Origin: Methanomethylovorans sp041447285
Lineage (GTDB): Archaea; Halobacteriota; Methanosarcinia; Methanosarcinales; Methanosarcinaceae
DNA: 64,000 nucleotides
NCBI RefSeq assembly: GCF_041447285.1
Contig: NZ_JBGMEB010000006.1
Coordinates: forward strand, 186,001 to 250,000
Reading direction: 5' to 3'
Shown: one piece after another, positions 43,132 through 52,192 of the stretch
Numbering within the stretch: the first letter of the stretch is position 1
Layout: each line of letters opens with the position of its first letter
Notes under the pieces: generated by a model
The model's database searches: none
What the model was told of the DNA's origin: nothing
The model's input: only the letters and a program-made list of their open reading frames with translations
Made by a program: the position numbers and the translations under genes

Positions 43132-43408
43132 TCTGTAAAATCCATGCAAGTATCCAGTAAATAGCAGATATGATATCATGCAGTACCTGTGAGTTACTAA
43201 TCCTTAGCAAGCCAAAAAAGTTACTGCATCTGGATAATCAGTCTGATTCTTCTTTTAAAAGGCAGTTGGTATCCAGACATGTTCCTGCTGGATTATCATA
43301 TCGCCTAAAGGTGGAACTTTTTTATAAAGGGTTAGCAGGAGCATATTGTACGAATATGGAATAAATAAAACAAACAGCAACAACTTACAACTATTAACTG
43401 TTTTTCAG

Positions 43409-43480
43409 CGGACCTGCCGGGACTCGAACCCGGGTTCTAAGCTCCGGAGGCTTAAGTGATATCCGCTACACTACAGGTCC
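43409..43480 (-). tRNA. tRNA-Arg (anticodon CCG)
   Basis: On the minus strand the acceptor GGACCTG pairs with CAGGTCC, discriminator G. The D-arm is GTGTAGCGGATATCAC. The anticodon stem TAAGC/GCTTA encloses CTCCGGA, giving CCG. The T-arm is CCCGGGTTCGAGTCCCGG. CCA is not encoded. Confidence 0.95.
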
Positions 43481-43545
43481 AGAGAGTGAATACCGACAAG
43501 GTATTCATTAATGATAAATGTGCTGTTGATATTGCTTTGAGGTGG

Positions 43546-44808
43546 TCAGCGTCCTTTTGAAGGACGTTGATTCCTTGGCGCAGATCTTTGTTTATTCTGT
43601 GGCCGAGGTTTGTTTCCAGATCCACGCTGTTTTCTTGGAGCGGGCTTTGCTGCATCTCCTGTAGCATTTTTAGCTTTCTCTGAGTGATAATGATGCTCTG
43701 CGGTCTCTATTTCTTGGCGTGTGAGCTTTTCGATGCTACGGAGGTAATCGCGTTCATCTGCAGCACAGAATGAGTATGCTATGCCATCTGATCCTGCTCT
43801 TGCAGTGCGTCCAATACGATGCACATAATTTTCAGGCTCATTCGGTAGATCGTAATTTATAACATGTGATATGTCTTCGATATCAATTCCACGTGCAGCA
43901 ATATCTGTTGCTACTAGCACTCTTACATTTCCTGTCCTGAAATCATCCATTGCTTTAGTGCGCTGGTTTTGTGATTTATTTCCATGGATTGCATCTGCTT
44001 CTATCCTATTTTTGTTGAGCATCAAAGCTATCTTGTTCGCACGATGTTTTGTGCGGGTGAAAACTAAAACGGATTTCAAGTTCTTATGTTGCAGAAGTCC
44101 AAGCAGGAGATTATCCTTGTTTTCCTGGTCCACAAAGAAAACGAATTGATCAATTCGTTCTACAGTCGTTGCTTGCGGGGTTACTTCTACATGTACGGGA
44201 CTGGTAAGAAGTTTCCGGGCAAGTTCTGCTATCTGTGGTGACATAGTAGCAGAGAAGAAAAGCGATTGTCTTTTTACAGGAAGTAAAGAGACTATTTTGT
44301 ACACGTCTTTAATAAATCCCATATCCAGCATTCTATCGGCTTCATCAAGCACAAAGAACTCTACGCCATTTAGTTTTACATATCCTTGATCTATGAGGTC
44401 AAGAAGTCTTCCAGGCGTGGCTATGAGAACATCTACACCTTGGGAAAGAGCTTTCACCTGAGGTCCCTGCCCTACACCACCAAACACAACAGTGTGTCGG
44501 AACCTTATGAATTTACCGTAAGTGGAAAAACTGTCTCCTATTTGAGCTGCAAGTTCTCTGGTCGGTGCAAGTACAAGTACTCGTGGTAGTCCAGGTTTGG
44601 AAGGTTTATGAATGTCTGAGATCTTTTGGAGTATGGGTAATACGAATGCTGCAGTTTTGCCTGTACCCGTCTGAGCAATACCTATTAGGTCTCTGTTTTC
44701 CAATAAGTGTGGTATAGCTTGTTTCTGTATAGGCGTAGGAGTAGTATATCCTTCATTTTCAAGTGCTCTTTGAAGTGATTTTTTGATCTTTAGGTTTTCA
44801 AATGACAT
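43546..44808 (-). CDS. DEAD-box RNA helicase
   Basis: A 420-aa helicase core. Q motif TPTPIQKQAIP, motif I AQTGTGKTAAF, Ia PTRELAAQIG, II VLDEADRMLD, III FFSATMSP, IV VLVFTRTKHRAN, V VLVATDIAARGIDIED and VI HRIGRTARAGSDG are all present. The C-terminal ~50 residues are basic and low-complexity (KPAPRKQRGSGNKPRPQNKQ), an RNA-binding tail. It likely unwinds structured RNA in ribosome assembly or mRNA decay. In Methanococcoides burtonii a similar helicase is cold-induced from a long 5' leader. Here too about 250-350 bp precede the gene with an internal hairpin. Start ATG follows CAGAGGTAAA. Confidence 0.96.
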   Translation of the reverse strand: MSFENLKIKKSLQRALENEGYTTPTPIQKQAIPHLLENRDLIGIAQTGTGKTAAFVLPILQKISDIHKPSKPGLPRVLVLAPTRELAAQIGDSFSTYGKFIRFRHTVVFGGVGQGPQVKALSQGVDVLIATPGRLLDLIDQGYVKLNGVEFFVLDEADRMLDMGFIKDVYKIVSLLPVKRQSLFFSATMSPQIAELARKLLTSPVHVEVTPQATTVERIDQFVFFVDQENKDNLLLGLLQHKNLKSVLVFTRTKHRANKIALMLNKNRIEADAIHGNKSQNQRTKAMDDFRTGNVRVLVATDIAARGIDIEDISHVINYDLPNEPENYVHRIGRTARAGSDGIAYSFCAADERDYLRSIEKLTRQEIETAEHHYHSEKAKNATGDAAKPAPRKQRGSGNKPRPQNKQRSAPRNQRPSKGR

Positions 44809-44889
44809 TTTACCTCTGATTTACACAGAAATGGTATTGTTTTAGATTCAAATTCAGGATAGATCAATTAAAGTGTATGATGTTACAAA

Positions 44890-44907
44890 AAGCTCAGTTA
44901 AGAGCTT
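44890..44907 (-). promoter_or_regulatory. Attenuator-like hairpin in the DEAD-box helicase leader
   Basis: On the minus strand AAGCTC-TTAACT-GAGCTT is followed by TTTTG, about 80 bp before the helicase start. The 348-bp gap 44809-45156 is AT-rich (repeated CTAATTC/TCAATCTAATTC motifs near 45000-45030) and has no ORF; it probably holds the helicase leader and two divergent promoters. Confidence 0.45.
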
Positions 44908-45156
44908 CATTTTTATTCCACAAATCTGATGTATTTCCAGAACAAAAGAATCCAGTTTAGATAATTACTATCTGTTTTTATCTGTGTATTAATAAATTTG
45001 ATTCTAATTCAATCTAATTCTATCAAACGGTTGGTTGAACGACTTTTTATTATTTTAATCTATTTACAATTCAGAGGTACAATTAACATACTCTCATATC
45101 CGCAATATCAAAAAGAATATTAACTTGACAATATTATTAGAAGTTGGAGGATTGTC

Positions 45157-45378
45157 ATGACTCATGCAGAAAAGACTGTGTCTCATAGAAAAGCGTCCAT
45201 AGAGGTAAGTAAAAATGGTCCTTATATAGTAAAGAACATGGAGAATTTCATCGATTCGCAAGGTCTTCCTTTGGCAACTCAGCCTGTAATGGCTTTGTGC
45301 AGATGCGGTGGATCGAATAACAAGCCCTTCTGTGATGGCACACATAGCTCTATTAATTTCGAAGATGATAAGAACTAG
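45157..45378 (+). CDS. CDGSH iron-sulfur domain protein
   Basis: A 73-aa protein with the signature CRCGGSNNKPFCDGTH (residues ~48-63), in which three Cys and one His bind a redox-active [2Fe-2S] cluster. The N-terminal ~45 residues supply the strand swap typical of short CDGSH proteins (EVSKNGPYIVKNMENF). A strong ribosome site, TTGGAGGATTGTC, decides the ATG at 45157. It is soluble, with no membrane anchor. Role likely electron or cluster transfer. It converges on the DUF1641/oxidoreductase pair. Confidence 0.95.
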   Translation: MTHAEKTVSHRKASIEVSKNGPYIVKNMENFIDSQGLPLATQPVMALCRCGGSNNKPFCDGTHSSINFEDDKN

Positions 45379-45462
45379 ATAAACCTGTACTTCATTGTTT
45401 CTTGTTTAATGGGGCTACAGTTTGAATAAAGGAAAAATAGCTCTTTCTAGAGCTTCTTTTTC

Positions 45463-45831
45463 TTAAACGTCTTTTGAAGCTCTTCCCAAGGACTTGAGCA
45501 ACTCTATCATTATACCCATTCCTCTTTGAAAATCTTCATTTCCTGTTTCTCTAAGTAGGCCTGTTAAACCGATCTTTGGCGGGTTCATCAATGCTTTGTC
45601 AAGTTGAGGGTCCTGCACAGTTCTTTCAAGGATATCTATCATGTCAGTGCTGATAAGTGCATTAAGCATCTTGAGAGATGCATTCATGATTTCCGAAACA
45701 CCTTTTAATGTTTCATCATTCATATAATCCTGAACTATCCTTGCGGTGCCTAGAATATCCTTGATCATCATGATCTCTTCAGCATTCAGGCTAACTTGTG
45801 CATTGATATCTTGTATAGTTTCTCCGGTCAT
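45463..45831 (-). CDS. DUF1641 family protein
   Basis: A 122-aa, helical, highly charged protein of the DUF1641 type: a central segment DEALKG-like DETLKGVSEIMNASLKML, and the C-terminal LTGLLRETGNEDFQRGMGIM, where the conserved GLL...RALRDPDVQRGLG-like motif is recognisable. DUF1641 genes are regularly found beside SQR-like flavoproteins or formate-dehydrogenase-like genes; here it starts 9 bp after the stop of such a flavoprotein. It is likely a small accessory subunit of that enzyme. The activity is unknown. Confidence 0.85.
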   Translation of the reverse strand: MTGETIQDINAQVSLNAEEIMMIKDILGTARIVQDYMNDETLKGVSEIMNASLKMLNALISTDMIDILERTVQDPQLDKALMNPPKIGLTGLLRETGNEDFQRGMGIMIELLKSLGRASKDV

Positions 45832-45840
45832 CCTATCCCC

Positions 45841-47034
45841 TCAGATAACTCCTTTGAGACTGGCGTCCCAGTGTATGTAATAATACATCCTGTATAGGTA
45901 CCATCCCATTTTAGTGGGCTTGAATTCTTTAAGTGGTTTTTCATATCCCCATGAAGCAATGTATGCTTCTCCTTGTGTTGAAGGTGTAACCATCGTTGTG
46001 ATAAGGGGGCAACCAGTTTCACCCAAGTATAAGGGAGATACTTCATGTCCATGTATAATGTTTATCAGGTTATGGCTCACAACCAATGACTGATAGTGAG
46101 CTCCGATACCTGTTTTGAGCATATCGGCTGGTCCGGTGTCTCCCAGCACGAAGACATCATCATGGTTCCCTGCTGGTCCACGGTATTGAAGTGTTGTTTT
46201 GTCAGAGGATATCCATCCAGTTTCATTGGTTATGGCTGAGTCAATGAGAGCTTTTGCGGGTTTATAGGGGGGTACCGTGATTAGAATATCATATTTCTCT
46301 CGAGCTCCGGCCTTTGATAAGACTTCCTTGTTTTTCCCATCAACTTCTGCAAGCATAAAATTTCTTATCACTTTGACACCGGCTTCCTCTAACTTCTCAG
46401 TGACAAGTTTATTGAAAGTAGGCGGACCTATGGGTTCCATAGGCCATAATAATGTTATATTTATCTGATCTCTAATCTTTCGAATATGCTTTAAGTAGCT
46501 ATCAAGCATAAAAGTAAACTTTACTATTGCTCCTGGGCAGGGGATGGGCATCCTTGCAACAGAAATTGTAATATTGCCTTTATCTATCGAGCTTATTAAC
46601 TTACCAATTTTATTGGCATCTTCAATAGATGTGTAGAAGGTATTAAGTTCATCTTTTAGTCCGGGAATGCTGTCTATGTCTGGGCTGCATCCGGTAGCTA
46701 TGATTAGGTAATCATACTCGTATTCTCTACCTGAGCTAGCTGTTACTTTCCGGGCATTCAGGTCTAAATTAGACACATTTCCATCTTCACCAAATACAGT
46801 TTTTACTCGTGGGCTTAATAATTTCTTTCTGGGTCTGATGATGTCTTCAGGGTCATATAGGCCAAAAGGAATGAAAGTGAATCCACCCTGATTTATGCTT
46901 ATTTCATTTTTGTCTAGGATTAATACTTCAATCTCTTCTTTTGCGATCTGCTTGCGGCATTCTCTTGCTACTTTATTAGCTACAACAGTTCCGGAATATC
47001 CGGCTCCCAATATTAGAATTCTTTTTGGTGTCAC
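45841..47034 (-). CDS. NAD(P)/FAD-dependent oxidoreductase, sulfide:quinone oxidoreductase-like
   Basis: A 397-aa flavoprotein with an N-terminal dinucleotide motif ILILGAGYSGTVVANKVA, a second segment YDYLIIATGCSPDID, and FVLGDTGPADMLKTG, the FAD-ribityl Asp. Cysteines in ATGCSPD, MPIPCPGAIVKF and GETGCPLIT are placed similarly to redox Cys of sulfide:quinone oxidoreductases; CPGAIVKF is the most characteristic. The last ~40 residues (MGWYLYRMYYYIHWDASLKG) include an amphipathic membrane-binding element as in SQR. GTG start at 47034, behind GAGGGGAAAGG. It may oxidise sulfide or another thiol and pass electrons to methanophenazine; this is inference. In operon with DUF1641. Confidence 0.88.
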   Translation of the reverse strand: MTPKRILILGAGYSGTVVANKVARECRKQIAKEEIEVLILDKNEISINQGGFTFIPFGLYDPEDIIRPRKKLLSPRVKTVFGEDGNVSNLDLNARKVTASSGREYEYDYLIIATGCSPDIDSIPGLKDELNTFYTSIEDANKIGKLISSIDKGNITISVARMPIPCPGAIVKFTFMLDSYLKHIRKIRDQINITLLWPMEPIGPPTFNKLVTEKLEEAGVKVIRNFMLAEVDGKNKEVLSKAGAREKYDILITVPPYKPAKALIDSAITNETGWISSDKTTLQYRGPAGNHDDVFVLGDTGPADMLKTGIGAHYQSLVVSHNLINIIHGHEVSPLYLGETGCPLITTMVTPSTQGEAYIASWGYEKPLKEFKPTKMGWYLYRMYYYIHWDASLKGVI

Positions 47035-47170
47035 AGTCCTTTCCCCTCAGGATCACAATAATGCTACATGAAGGGTTTATGGAAGTCTGTGTATTTAAAG
47101 TAAATTCAGTTATGAGATAGGGGCAATAAAAATAAAAATAAGATTGTATAGTTGTTTAAAACAACCATAC

Positions 47171-47482
47171 TTAATTCTGAAGTACAATCTCGATGTTGAT
47201 ATCTTTTGGTACCTGGATGCGCATGAGTTGCCTCAATGCTCTTTCATCGGCAGCGATATCTATCAATCTTTTATGTACTCTCATTTCCCAGTGGTCCCAT
47301 GTTGCAGTTCCTTCACCACTGGGGCTCTTCCTCGTAGGGACTACCAGTTTCTTGGTAGGCAGAGGTACTGGACCTGCGATGCTTACTCCTGTCCTTTCAG
47401 CGATCGCTTTTACCTGATCGCAAACGCCATCCAGATGTACTGGACTAATCCCTGATAATCTAATTCTTGCCTTCTGTGCCAT
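47171..47482 (-). CDS. rps10: 30S ribosomal protein S10
   Basis: A 103-aa ribosomal protein with the family core ARIRLSGISPVHLDGVCDQV and PLPTKKLVVPTRKSP (the tRNA-site loop region), then WEMRVHKRLIDI. The length is normal for archaeal S10. Last gene of the rpo/rps/EF cluster, 33 bp after tuf and in the same direction, the standard archaeal order. Confidence 0.97.
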   Translation of the reverse strand: MAQKARIRLSGISPVHLDGVCDQVKAIAERTGVSIAGPVPLPTKKLVVPTRKSPSGEGTATWDHWEMRVHKRLIDIAADERALRQLMRIQVPKDINIEIVLQN

Positions 47483-47515
47483 GTTATTCTCCTCTAAGAT
47501 AAAAGGAGAGTGTCC

Positions 47516-48784
47516 TTATTTCTGTTTGACACTCATGCACATGCCGGCTGCAATGGTCATTCCCATATCGCGGATGGCGAACCTTCCAAGCTGTGGAATG
47601 GTTTTTACTGGTTCAATGCACATTGGCTTTGTAGGCCTGACGGTTACAATTGCCGCATCTCCAGCCTTTATGAAGGTTGGGTTCTCTTCCTTGACTTGTC
47701 CAGACTTGGGGTCAAGCTTCTTGTCGATTGACATCAGAGTACATGCGGTCTGTGTAGTGTGGCAGTGGAATACTGGTGTGTATCCAATAGTAATTGCAGA
47801 TGGGTGCTGGAGTACTACAATCTGTGCAGTGAACTCTTCAGCAACGCTTGGTGGGTTGTCACTGTGTCCGCATACATCTCCTCTACGTACATCAGCCTTT
47901 CCTACACCTCTTACGTTCCAGCCGATGTTGTCGCCTGGTGCAGCCTGTGGAATTTCTTCATGGTGCATTTCGATGGATTTTACTTCTCCACCTGCGCCGG
48001 TTGGCATGAATACTACTTTGTCACCCTTCTTCATTATGCCGGTTTCTACTCTGCCTACTGGGACAGTTCCAATACCGGAAATGGTGTATGCGTCCTGCAC
48101 TGGAATCCTAAGTGGGAGTTTGTCGGGTTTCTCTGGTGTCTTAAGAGCATTAAGAGCCTCAAGGATGGATGGTCCCTTGTACCATGGTGTGTTTGCGCTT
48201 GGGGATGTCTTTATGTTGTCACCCTCAAATGCAGAGGTTGGGATGAATGGAATCTCAGATGCCTTGAAACCAACCATACCGAGTAACTGTGATACCTGTT
48301 CCTTTACTTCTTTGTATCTTTCTTCACTGTACTTTGCAGCGTCCATCTTGTTGACGGCAATGATCAGCTGGTTGATACCAAGTGTTCTGGAAAGGAATAT
48401 GTGTTCCCTTGTCTGTGCCATTACACCATCTGGTGCAGCTACTACAAGGATTGCTGCATCTGCCTGGGATGCACCTGTGATCATGTTCTTAACGAAGTCA
48501 CGGTGTCCGGGGCAGTCCACGACTGTGAAATAGAATTTGTCGGTGTCGAACCTTCTGTGGGCGATATCAATGGTGATACCTCTTTCTCTCTCTTCTTTGA
48601 GGGAGTCCATAACCCATGCAAATGCGAAGGATTCTTTTCCTTTCTCTTTTGCTTCCTGCTTGTACTTCTCGATCATGTGTGCAGGTACTGCTCCAGTGTC
48701 AAACATCAATCTTCCGACAAGTGTAGATTTGCCGTGGTCAATATGACCGATGACTGCTAAGTTCATGTGTGGTTTGTCAGCCAT
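47516..48784 (-). CDS. tuf: Elongation factor 1-alpha (aEF1A)
   Basis: A 422-aa GTPase delivering aminoacyl-tRNA to the ribosome. G1 GHIDHGKST, G2 around RGITIDIAHRRF, G3 VDCPGHRDF, G4 VNKMDAAKY and G5 PTSAFEGDN are present, followed by the two beta-barrel domains (RIPVQDAYTISGIGTVPVGR and beyond). Length is typical of archaeal EF1A. It lies 116 bp after fusA and upstream of rps10. Confidence 0.98.
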   Translation of the reverse strand: MADKPHMNLAVIGHIDHGKSTLVGRLMFDTGAVPAHMIEKYKQEAKEKGKESFAFAWVMDSLKEERERGITIDIAHRRFDTDKFYFTVVDCPGHRDFVKNMITGASQADAAILVVAAPDGVMAQTREHIFLSRTLGINQLIIAVNKMDAAKYSEERYKEVKEQVSQLLGMVGFKASEIPFIPTSAFEGDNIKTSPSANTPWYKGPSILEALNALKTPEKPDKLPLRIPVQDAYTISGIGTVPVGRVETGIMKKGDKVVFMPTGAGGEVKSIEMHHEEIPQAAPGDNIGWNVRGVGKADVRRGDVCGHSDNPPSVAEEFTAQIVVLQHPSAITIGYTPVFHCHTTQTACTLMSIDKKLDPKSGQVKEENPTFIKAGDAAIVTVRPTKPMCIEPVKTIPQLGRFAIRDMGMTIAAGMCMSVKQK

Positions 48785-48900
48785 TTTAATCGTCTCCTAT
48801 TTGATATTGCTTAAGTATGATTTGTCCTAATGGTTTTTTCTACGTTTAAACCTTTCCAAAGCAAAGCTTAGAAGGTGGGGCATAAGCCCTATCTTCTACT

Positions 48901-51093
48901 TTACATAGAGAGGTAATCAGCTGCCTGTGGGATCTCCTTCTTCAGACCCTTCCTTTGCCTAATGGCGCCTACTACCTCACTCAATAGGTTTGTTGGTAGT
49001 GTTTCAAAGCCAGCGAACTCGGTACTCCACATGGCACGGCCTTCAGTTGCAGATCTGATGTCACCTGCAAAACCAAACAGTGCAGCTACAGGCGCCCTTG
49101 ATTCTATTATTGTCGTGTCACCTTCAGTATGCATATCCATAATTATGCCGCGACGACCCTGTATCTCCTTTGTAGCCCCTCCCATCTGGTCTTGTGGTAC
49201 CTGTATGAACACTTTCTGGTATGGTTCAAGGAGTGTATCGCCAGCCATAAGCATTGCTGCCTGTATGGACTGTCTTGATGCAGGAATTACCTGTGCAGGT
49301 CCTCTATGTACGGCATCTTCATGCAACTTAGCATCCACTAATTTTACCTTAATTCCCATACATGGTTCTCTTGACAAAGGTCCGGCCTTCATGACTTCCT
49401 CAAATCCTTCGAGAATAAGTTCCATTGTTTCGTTAAGGTACTGAATACCCTTTGTCATATCTATATAAACATTGGACTCAAATATCTCAACTATGCCTTT
49501 CGCCTCATCCTTGCTCATTCCGGCAGCCATGAGCTTCTCACGGCGTTCCAGCTCCTGCATGGTCATCGAAACTTCGCCATTACGGATAAGTTCCAGTACT
49601 TCCGGTTCAATAGATTCGATCTCCACATAGAATCTGTTGTGCCTGTTGGGTGATTTTCCTTCCACAGGGCCTGCCTTACCACGAATTGTCTCACGGTATA
49701 CCACTATCGGGGGTGTGGTGGTGATCTCTACTCCCTTGTCACGCTGTATTCTGTGTGCAATGACTTCGAGGTGCAGCTCGCCCATTCCTGCCATCAGGTG
49801 TTCACCTGTTTCTTCATCAAGGGTTATCTTGAGTGTTGGGTCTTCTTTTGCCACCTGTCTCAGTACCTCAACGAGTTTTGGCAGGTCTTTCATGTGTTTT
49901 GCTTCTACTGCCACTGTTACTACAGGTTCACTTCCATGTTTTATGCTTTCAAATGGCGTCATGTTTTCCAGAGTAGTCACTGTAGAACCGACGATTGCAT
50001 CCCTAAGGCCTGTAACGGCTGCAATGTTCCCTGCAGGTATCTTTTCTACTTCGAGCCTCTCAGGACCCATGAAAATACCCACTTGCTGTATCCTGTTCTT
50101 CTTTGCAGCGCCGGATACATAAACCTCCATACCTCGTGTCAGGCTTCCACTGAAAAGCCTTCCAGTGGCTACTTCTCCTGCATGTGGGTCCATTGATATG
50201 TCTGTGACCATGAATGTAAGATCCGCAGAAGCATCAGCGGTCATCATGGCTTTCCCAATTGGTGATTCTTTATCCCCATGCCAGATAGCTGCTACTCTTC
50301 CCTTCTGTGCCTGAAGGGGATTAGGCAGGAATCTTACCACCATGTCGTTTACTACTTCGTGCAAGGGACATTTCTCAGCAAGAGCCTTCATGTCTTCTTG
50401 TTTACAGTAGTCGTATACCTGATTGAAACTTATCCCTGTCTTCTTCATCATTGGTACACTGATTGCCCAGTTATAGAGCGCAGAACCGAAAGCTACAGTA
50501 CCGGCAGCAGCATCAACTTTCCAGCCTGCCTTATATCTCTCTTCGTTCATGCCTTTGATGAGTTTGTTGACGTGGTCGATAAGTTTTCCCAATCTTACCT
50601 GCATTTCCTGGGAGTCAACCTGCAGCTCATTTATGAGACGGTCTACTTTATTAATGAAGAGTACGGGCTTGACATGCTCTCTTAGGGCCTGCCTTAACAC
50701 AGTCTCTGTCTGTGGCATTGTGCCCTCTACTGCATCAATTACTACTACTGCACCATCTACTGCACGCATTGCACGGGTAACATCTCCTCCGAAGTCAACG
50801 TGGCCAGGTGTGTCGATGAGGTTAATGAGGTATTCCTGTCCTTCGTACTCGTGTACCATTGAAACGTTAGATGCATCAATCGTAATTCCTCTTGCCTGTT
50901 CTTCCTCATCAGAGTCCATGAAGAGTTGTCTACCTGCAAGTTCCTTGGATATCATCCCGGCGCCTGCCAGTAGGTTATCAGATAATGTAGTCTTACCGTG
51001 ATCGATATGTGCAACTATACCAATGTTGCGTATTTTCTCTGGTGTGCCCATCAACGCAGTGACGCGCTCCACCATTTTCTTTCTTCTTCCCAT
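48901..51093 (-). CDS. fusA: Elongation factor 2 (aEF2)
   Basis: A 730-aa translocase. The G domain has GIVAHIDHGKTTLSD, DSDEEEQARGITIDAS, LIDTPGHVDFGGD and INKVDRLI. The C-terminal diphthamide region is intact: the DAKLHEDAVHRGPAQVIPA segment carries the His (HRGPAQ) that is modified to diphthamide in archaea and eukaryotes. N-terminus MGRRKKMVERVTAL is the usual methanosarcinal start. Located between rps7 and tuf in a conserved cluster. Confidence 0.98.
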   Translation of the reverse strand: MGRRKKMVERVTALMGTPEKIRNIGIVAHIDHGKTTLSDNLLAGAGMISKELAGRQLFMDSDEEEQARGITIDASNVSMVHEYEGQEYLINLIDTPGHVDFGGDVTRAMRAVDGAVVVIDAVEGTMPQTETVLRQALREHVKPVLFINKVDRLINELQVDSQEMQVRLGKLIDHVNKLIKGMNEERYKAGWKVDAAAGTVAFGSALYNWAISVPMMKKTGISFNQVYDYCKQEDMKALAEKCPLHEVVNDMVVRFLPNPLQAQKGRVAAIWHGDKESPIGKAMMTADASADLTFMVTDISMDPHAGEVATGRLFSGSLTRGMEVYVSGAAKKNRIQQVGIFMGPERLEVEKIPAGNIAAVTGLRDAIVGSTVTTLENMTPFESIKHGSEPVVTVAVEAKHMKDLPKLVEVLRQVAKEDPTLKITLDEETGEHLMAGMGELHLEVIAHRIQRDKGVEITTTPPIVVYRETIRGKAGPVEGKSPNRHNRFYVEIESIEPEVLELIRNGEVSMTMQELERREKLMAAGMSKDEAKGIVEIFESNVYIDMTKGIQYLNETMELILEGFEEVMKAGPLSREPCMGIKVKLVDAKLHEDAVHRGPAQVIPASRQSIQAAMLMAGDTLLEPYQKVFIQVPQDQMGGATKEIQGRRGIIMDMHTEGDTTIIESRAPVAALFGFAGDIRSATEGRAMWSTEFAGFETLPTNLLSEVVGAIRQRKGLKKEIPQAADYLSM

Positions 51094-51136
51094 AATACTA
51101 CCTTGTAATCATTATTATTGATCAGCAATAAACAGC

Positions 51137-51697
51137 TTAACGTGCTGCTTTTGCAACTCTTTCCTTAGCGTCCTTCCTGTTAATGGAGAAACACTTTGCA
51201 TCACGATTTGCTGCAGCTATCAGTTCGGCTGCAAGGCATTCAGCTAAAGACTTCTTTGATTTAAATGCCGCCTGGCTTGCTCCCATGGATATATATCTCA
51301 GAGCGCTGTCAACACGTCTTTGCGGGGCAGTGTCCACAGCTTTAGGAACAGATATGCCTCCATACTTAAGCCTGACAACTTCTTCTCTGGGACCAGCATT
51401 GGCAATAGCTTCAATCAGTACCTGTACAGGGTTCTTCTTGGTCTTCTTATTAATAATCTCAAGAGCCTCATCTACTGTGCGCATTGCAAGCTGCTTCTTA
51501 CCAGTGTTCTTTTCATTCCTCATCATACTGTTAACAAGACGCTCAACGATCAACATATTTGACTTATTGAACTGTTGACGTGCGTGCCTGCCGCTTGAAT
51601 GTGGCAATATGACTGGGTCAAGGTTTGCATACCTCTTTATTCCAAGGTCGCCTACCTCTACTTCTGCAAGATCCCATTTCCCGTATAATTTGTACAT
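51137..51697 (-). CDS. rps7: 30S ribosomal protein S7
   Basis: A 186-aa small-subunit protein that organises the 3' domain of 16S rRNA. NKSNMLIVERLVNSMMRNEKNTG, KNPVQVLIEAIANAGPREEVV and VPKAVDTAPQRRVDSALRYI are clear S7 segments. The start is ATG at 51697 (MYKLYGKWDL), 6 bp after rps12. Operon member. Confidence 0.98.
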   Translation of the reverse strand: MYKLYGKWDLAEVEVGDLGIKRYANLDPVILPHSSGRHARQQFNKSNMLIVERLVNSMMRNEKNTGKKQLAMRTVDEALEIINKKTKKNPVQVLIEAIANAGPREEVVRLKYGGISVPKAVDTAPQRRVDSALRYISMGASQAAFKSKKSLAECLAAELIAAANRDAKCFSINRKDAKERVAKAAR

Positions 51698-51703
51698 TGA
51701 CGA

Positions 51704-52132
51704 TTATCTCCTTGGTTTCTCTTTACGGCCAATGACCATCTGGTTCAGGGACACGTTGTTGACTGCGATGACTTTGAAACGTACTCCGGGAATATCTCCC
51801 ATTGCACCACCCATGCGTCCTCCGATCCTCTCTACTGTCACTTCATCGTGTTCGTCAATGAAGTTGATAGCTCCATCCCCAGGACAGAATGCAGATACTT
51901 GACGACCATTCTTGATCAACTGTATCCTGACACATTTCCTAATTGCAGAGTTTGGCTGTTTTGCCTCTACTCCTATCTTTTCAAGCACTATTCCTCTTCC
52001 TTGTGGAGCTCCTCCAAGGGGATCGGCCTTTACATTCAAACCAAGCGTACGCCTGTTATACTGGGTGTCTTTCCACCTAGCATTTTGGCGAATGCTCTTT
52101 AAGGTATGAGCTGCATATTTTCCATTTGGCAT
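51704..52132 (-). CDS. rps12: 30S ribosomal protein S12
   Basis: A 142-aa protein of the decoding centre. GLNVKADPLGGAPQGRGIVLEK, the KQPNSAIRKCVRIQL block (the conserved PNSAxRK loop) and VRFKVIAVNNVSLNQMV are present. The archaeal/eukaryotic-type N-terminal extension is seen. 60 bp after the NusA-like gene and 6 bp before rps7. Confidence 0.98.
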   Translation of the reverse strand: MPNGKYAAHTLKSIRQNARWKDTQYNRRTLGLNVKADPLGGAPQGRGIVLEKIGVEAKQPNSAIRKCVRIQLIKNGRQVSAFCPGDGAINFIDEHDEVTVERIGGRMGGAMGDIPGVRFKVIAVNNVSLNQMVIGRKEKPRR

Positions 52133-52192
52133 AATATTTCCTCTAAAATTTTATCACAATAATATTTGCTCTTTGGCCTATATTTCTACAAG

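Noticed and set aside
43001..43210. 69-aa minus-strand ORF
   Set aside because: Opposite the 55-aa membrane ORF; lacks start signals and its composition is not protein-like.
43170..43364. 64-aa plus-strand ORF after the small membrane ORF
   Set aside because: No ribosome site, no promoter, no domain pattern; probably chance.
48401..48760. Cysteine-rich plus-strand ORF opposite the EF1A G domain
   Set aside because: An antisense shadow of a highly conserved GTPase gene; no independent start signal.
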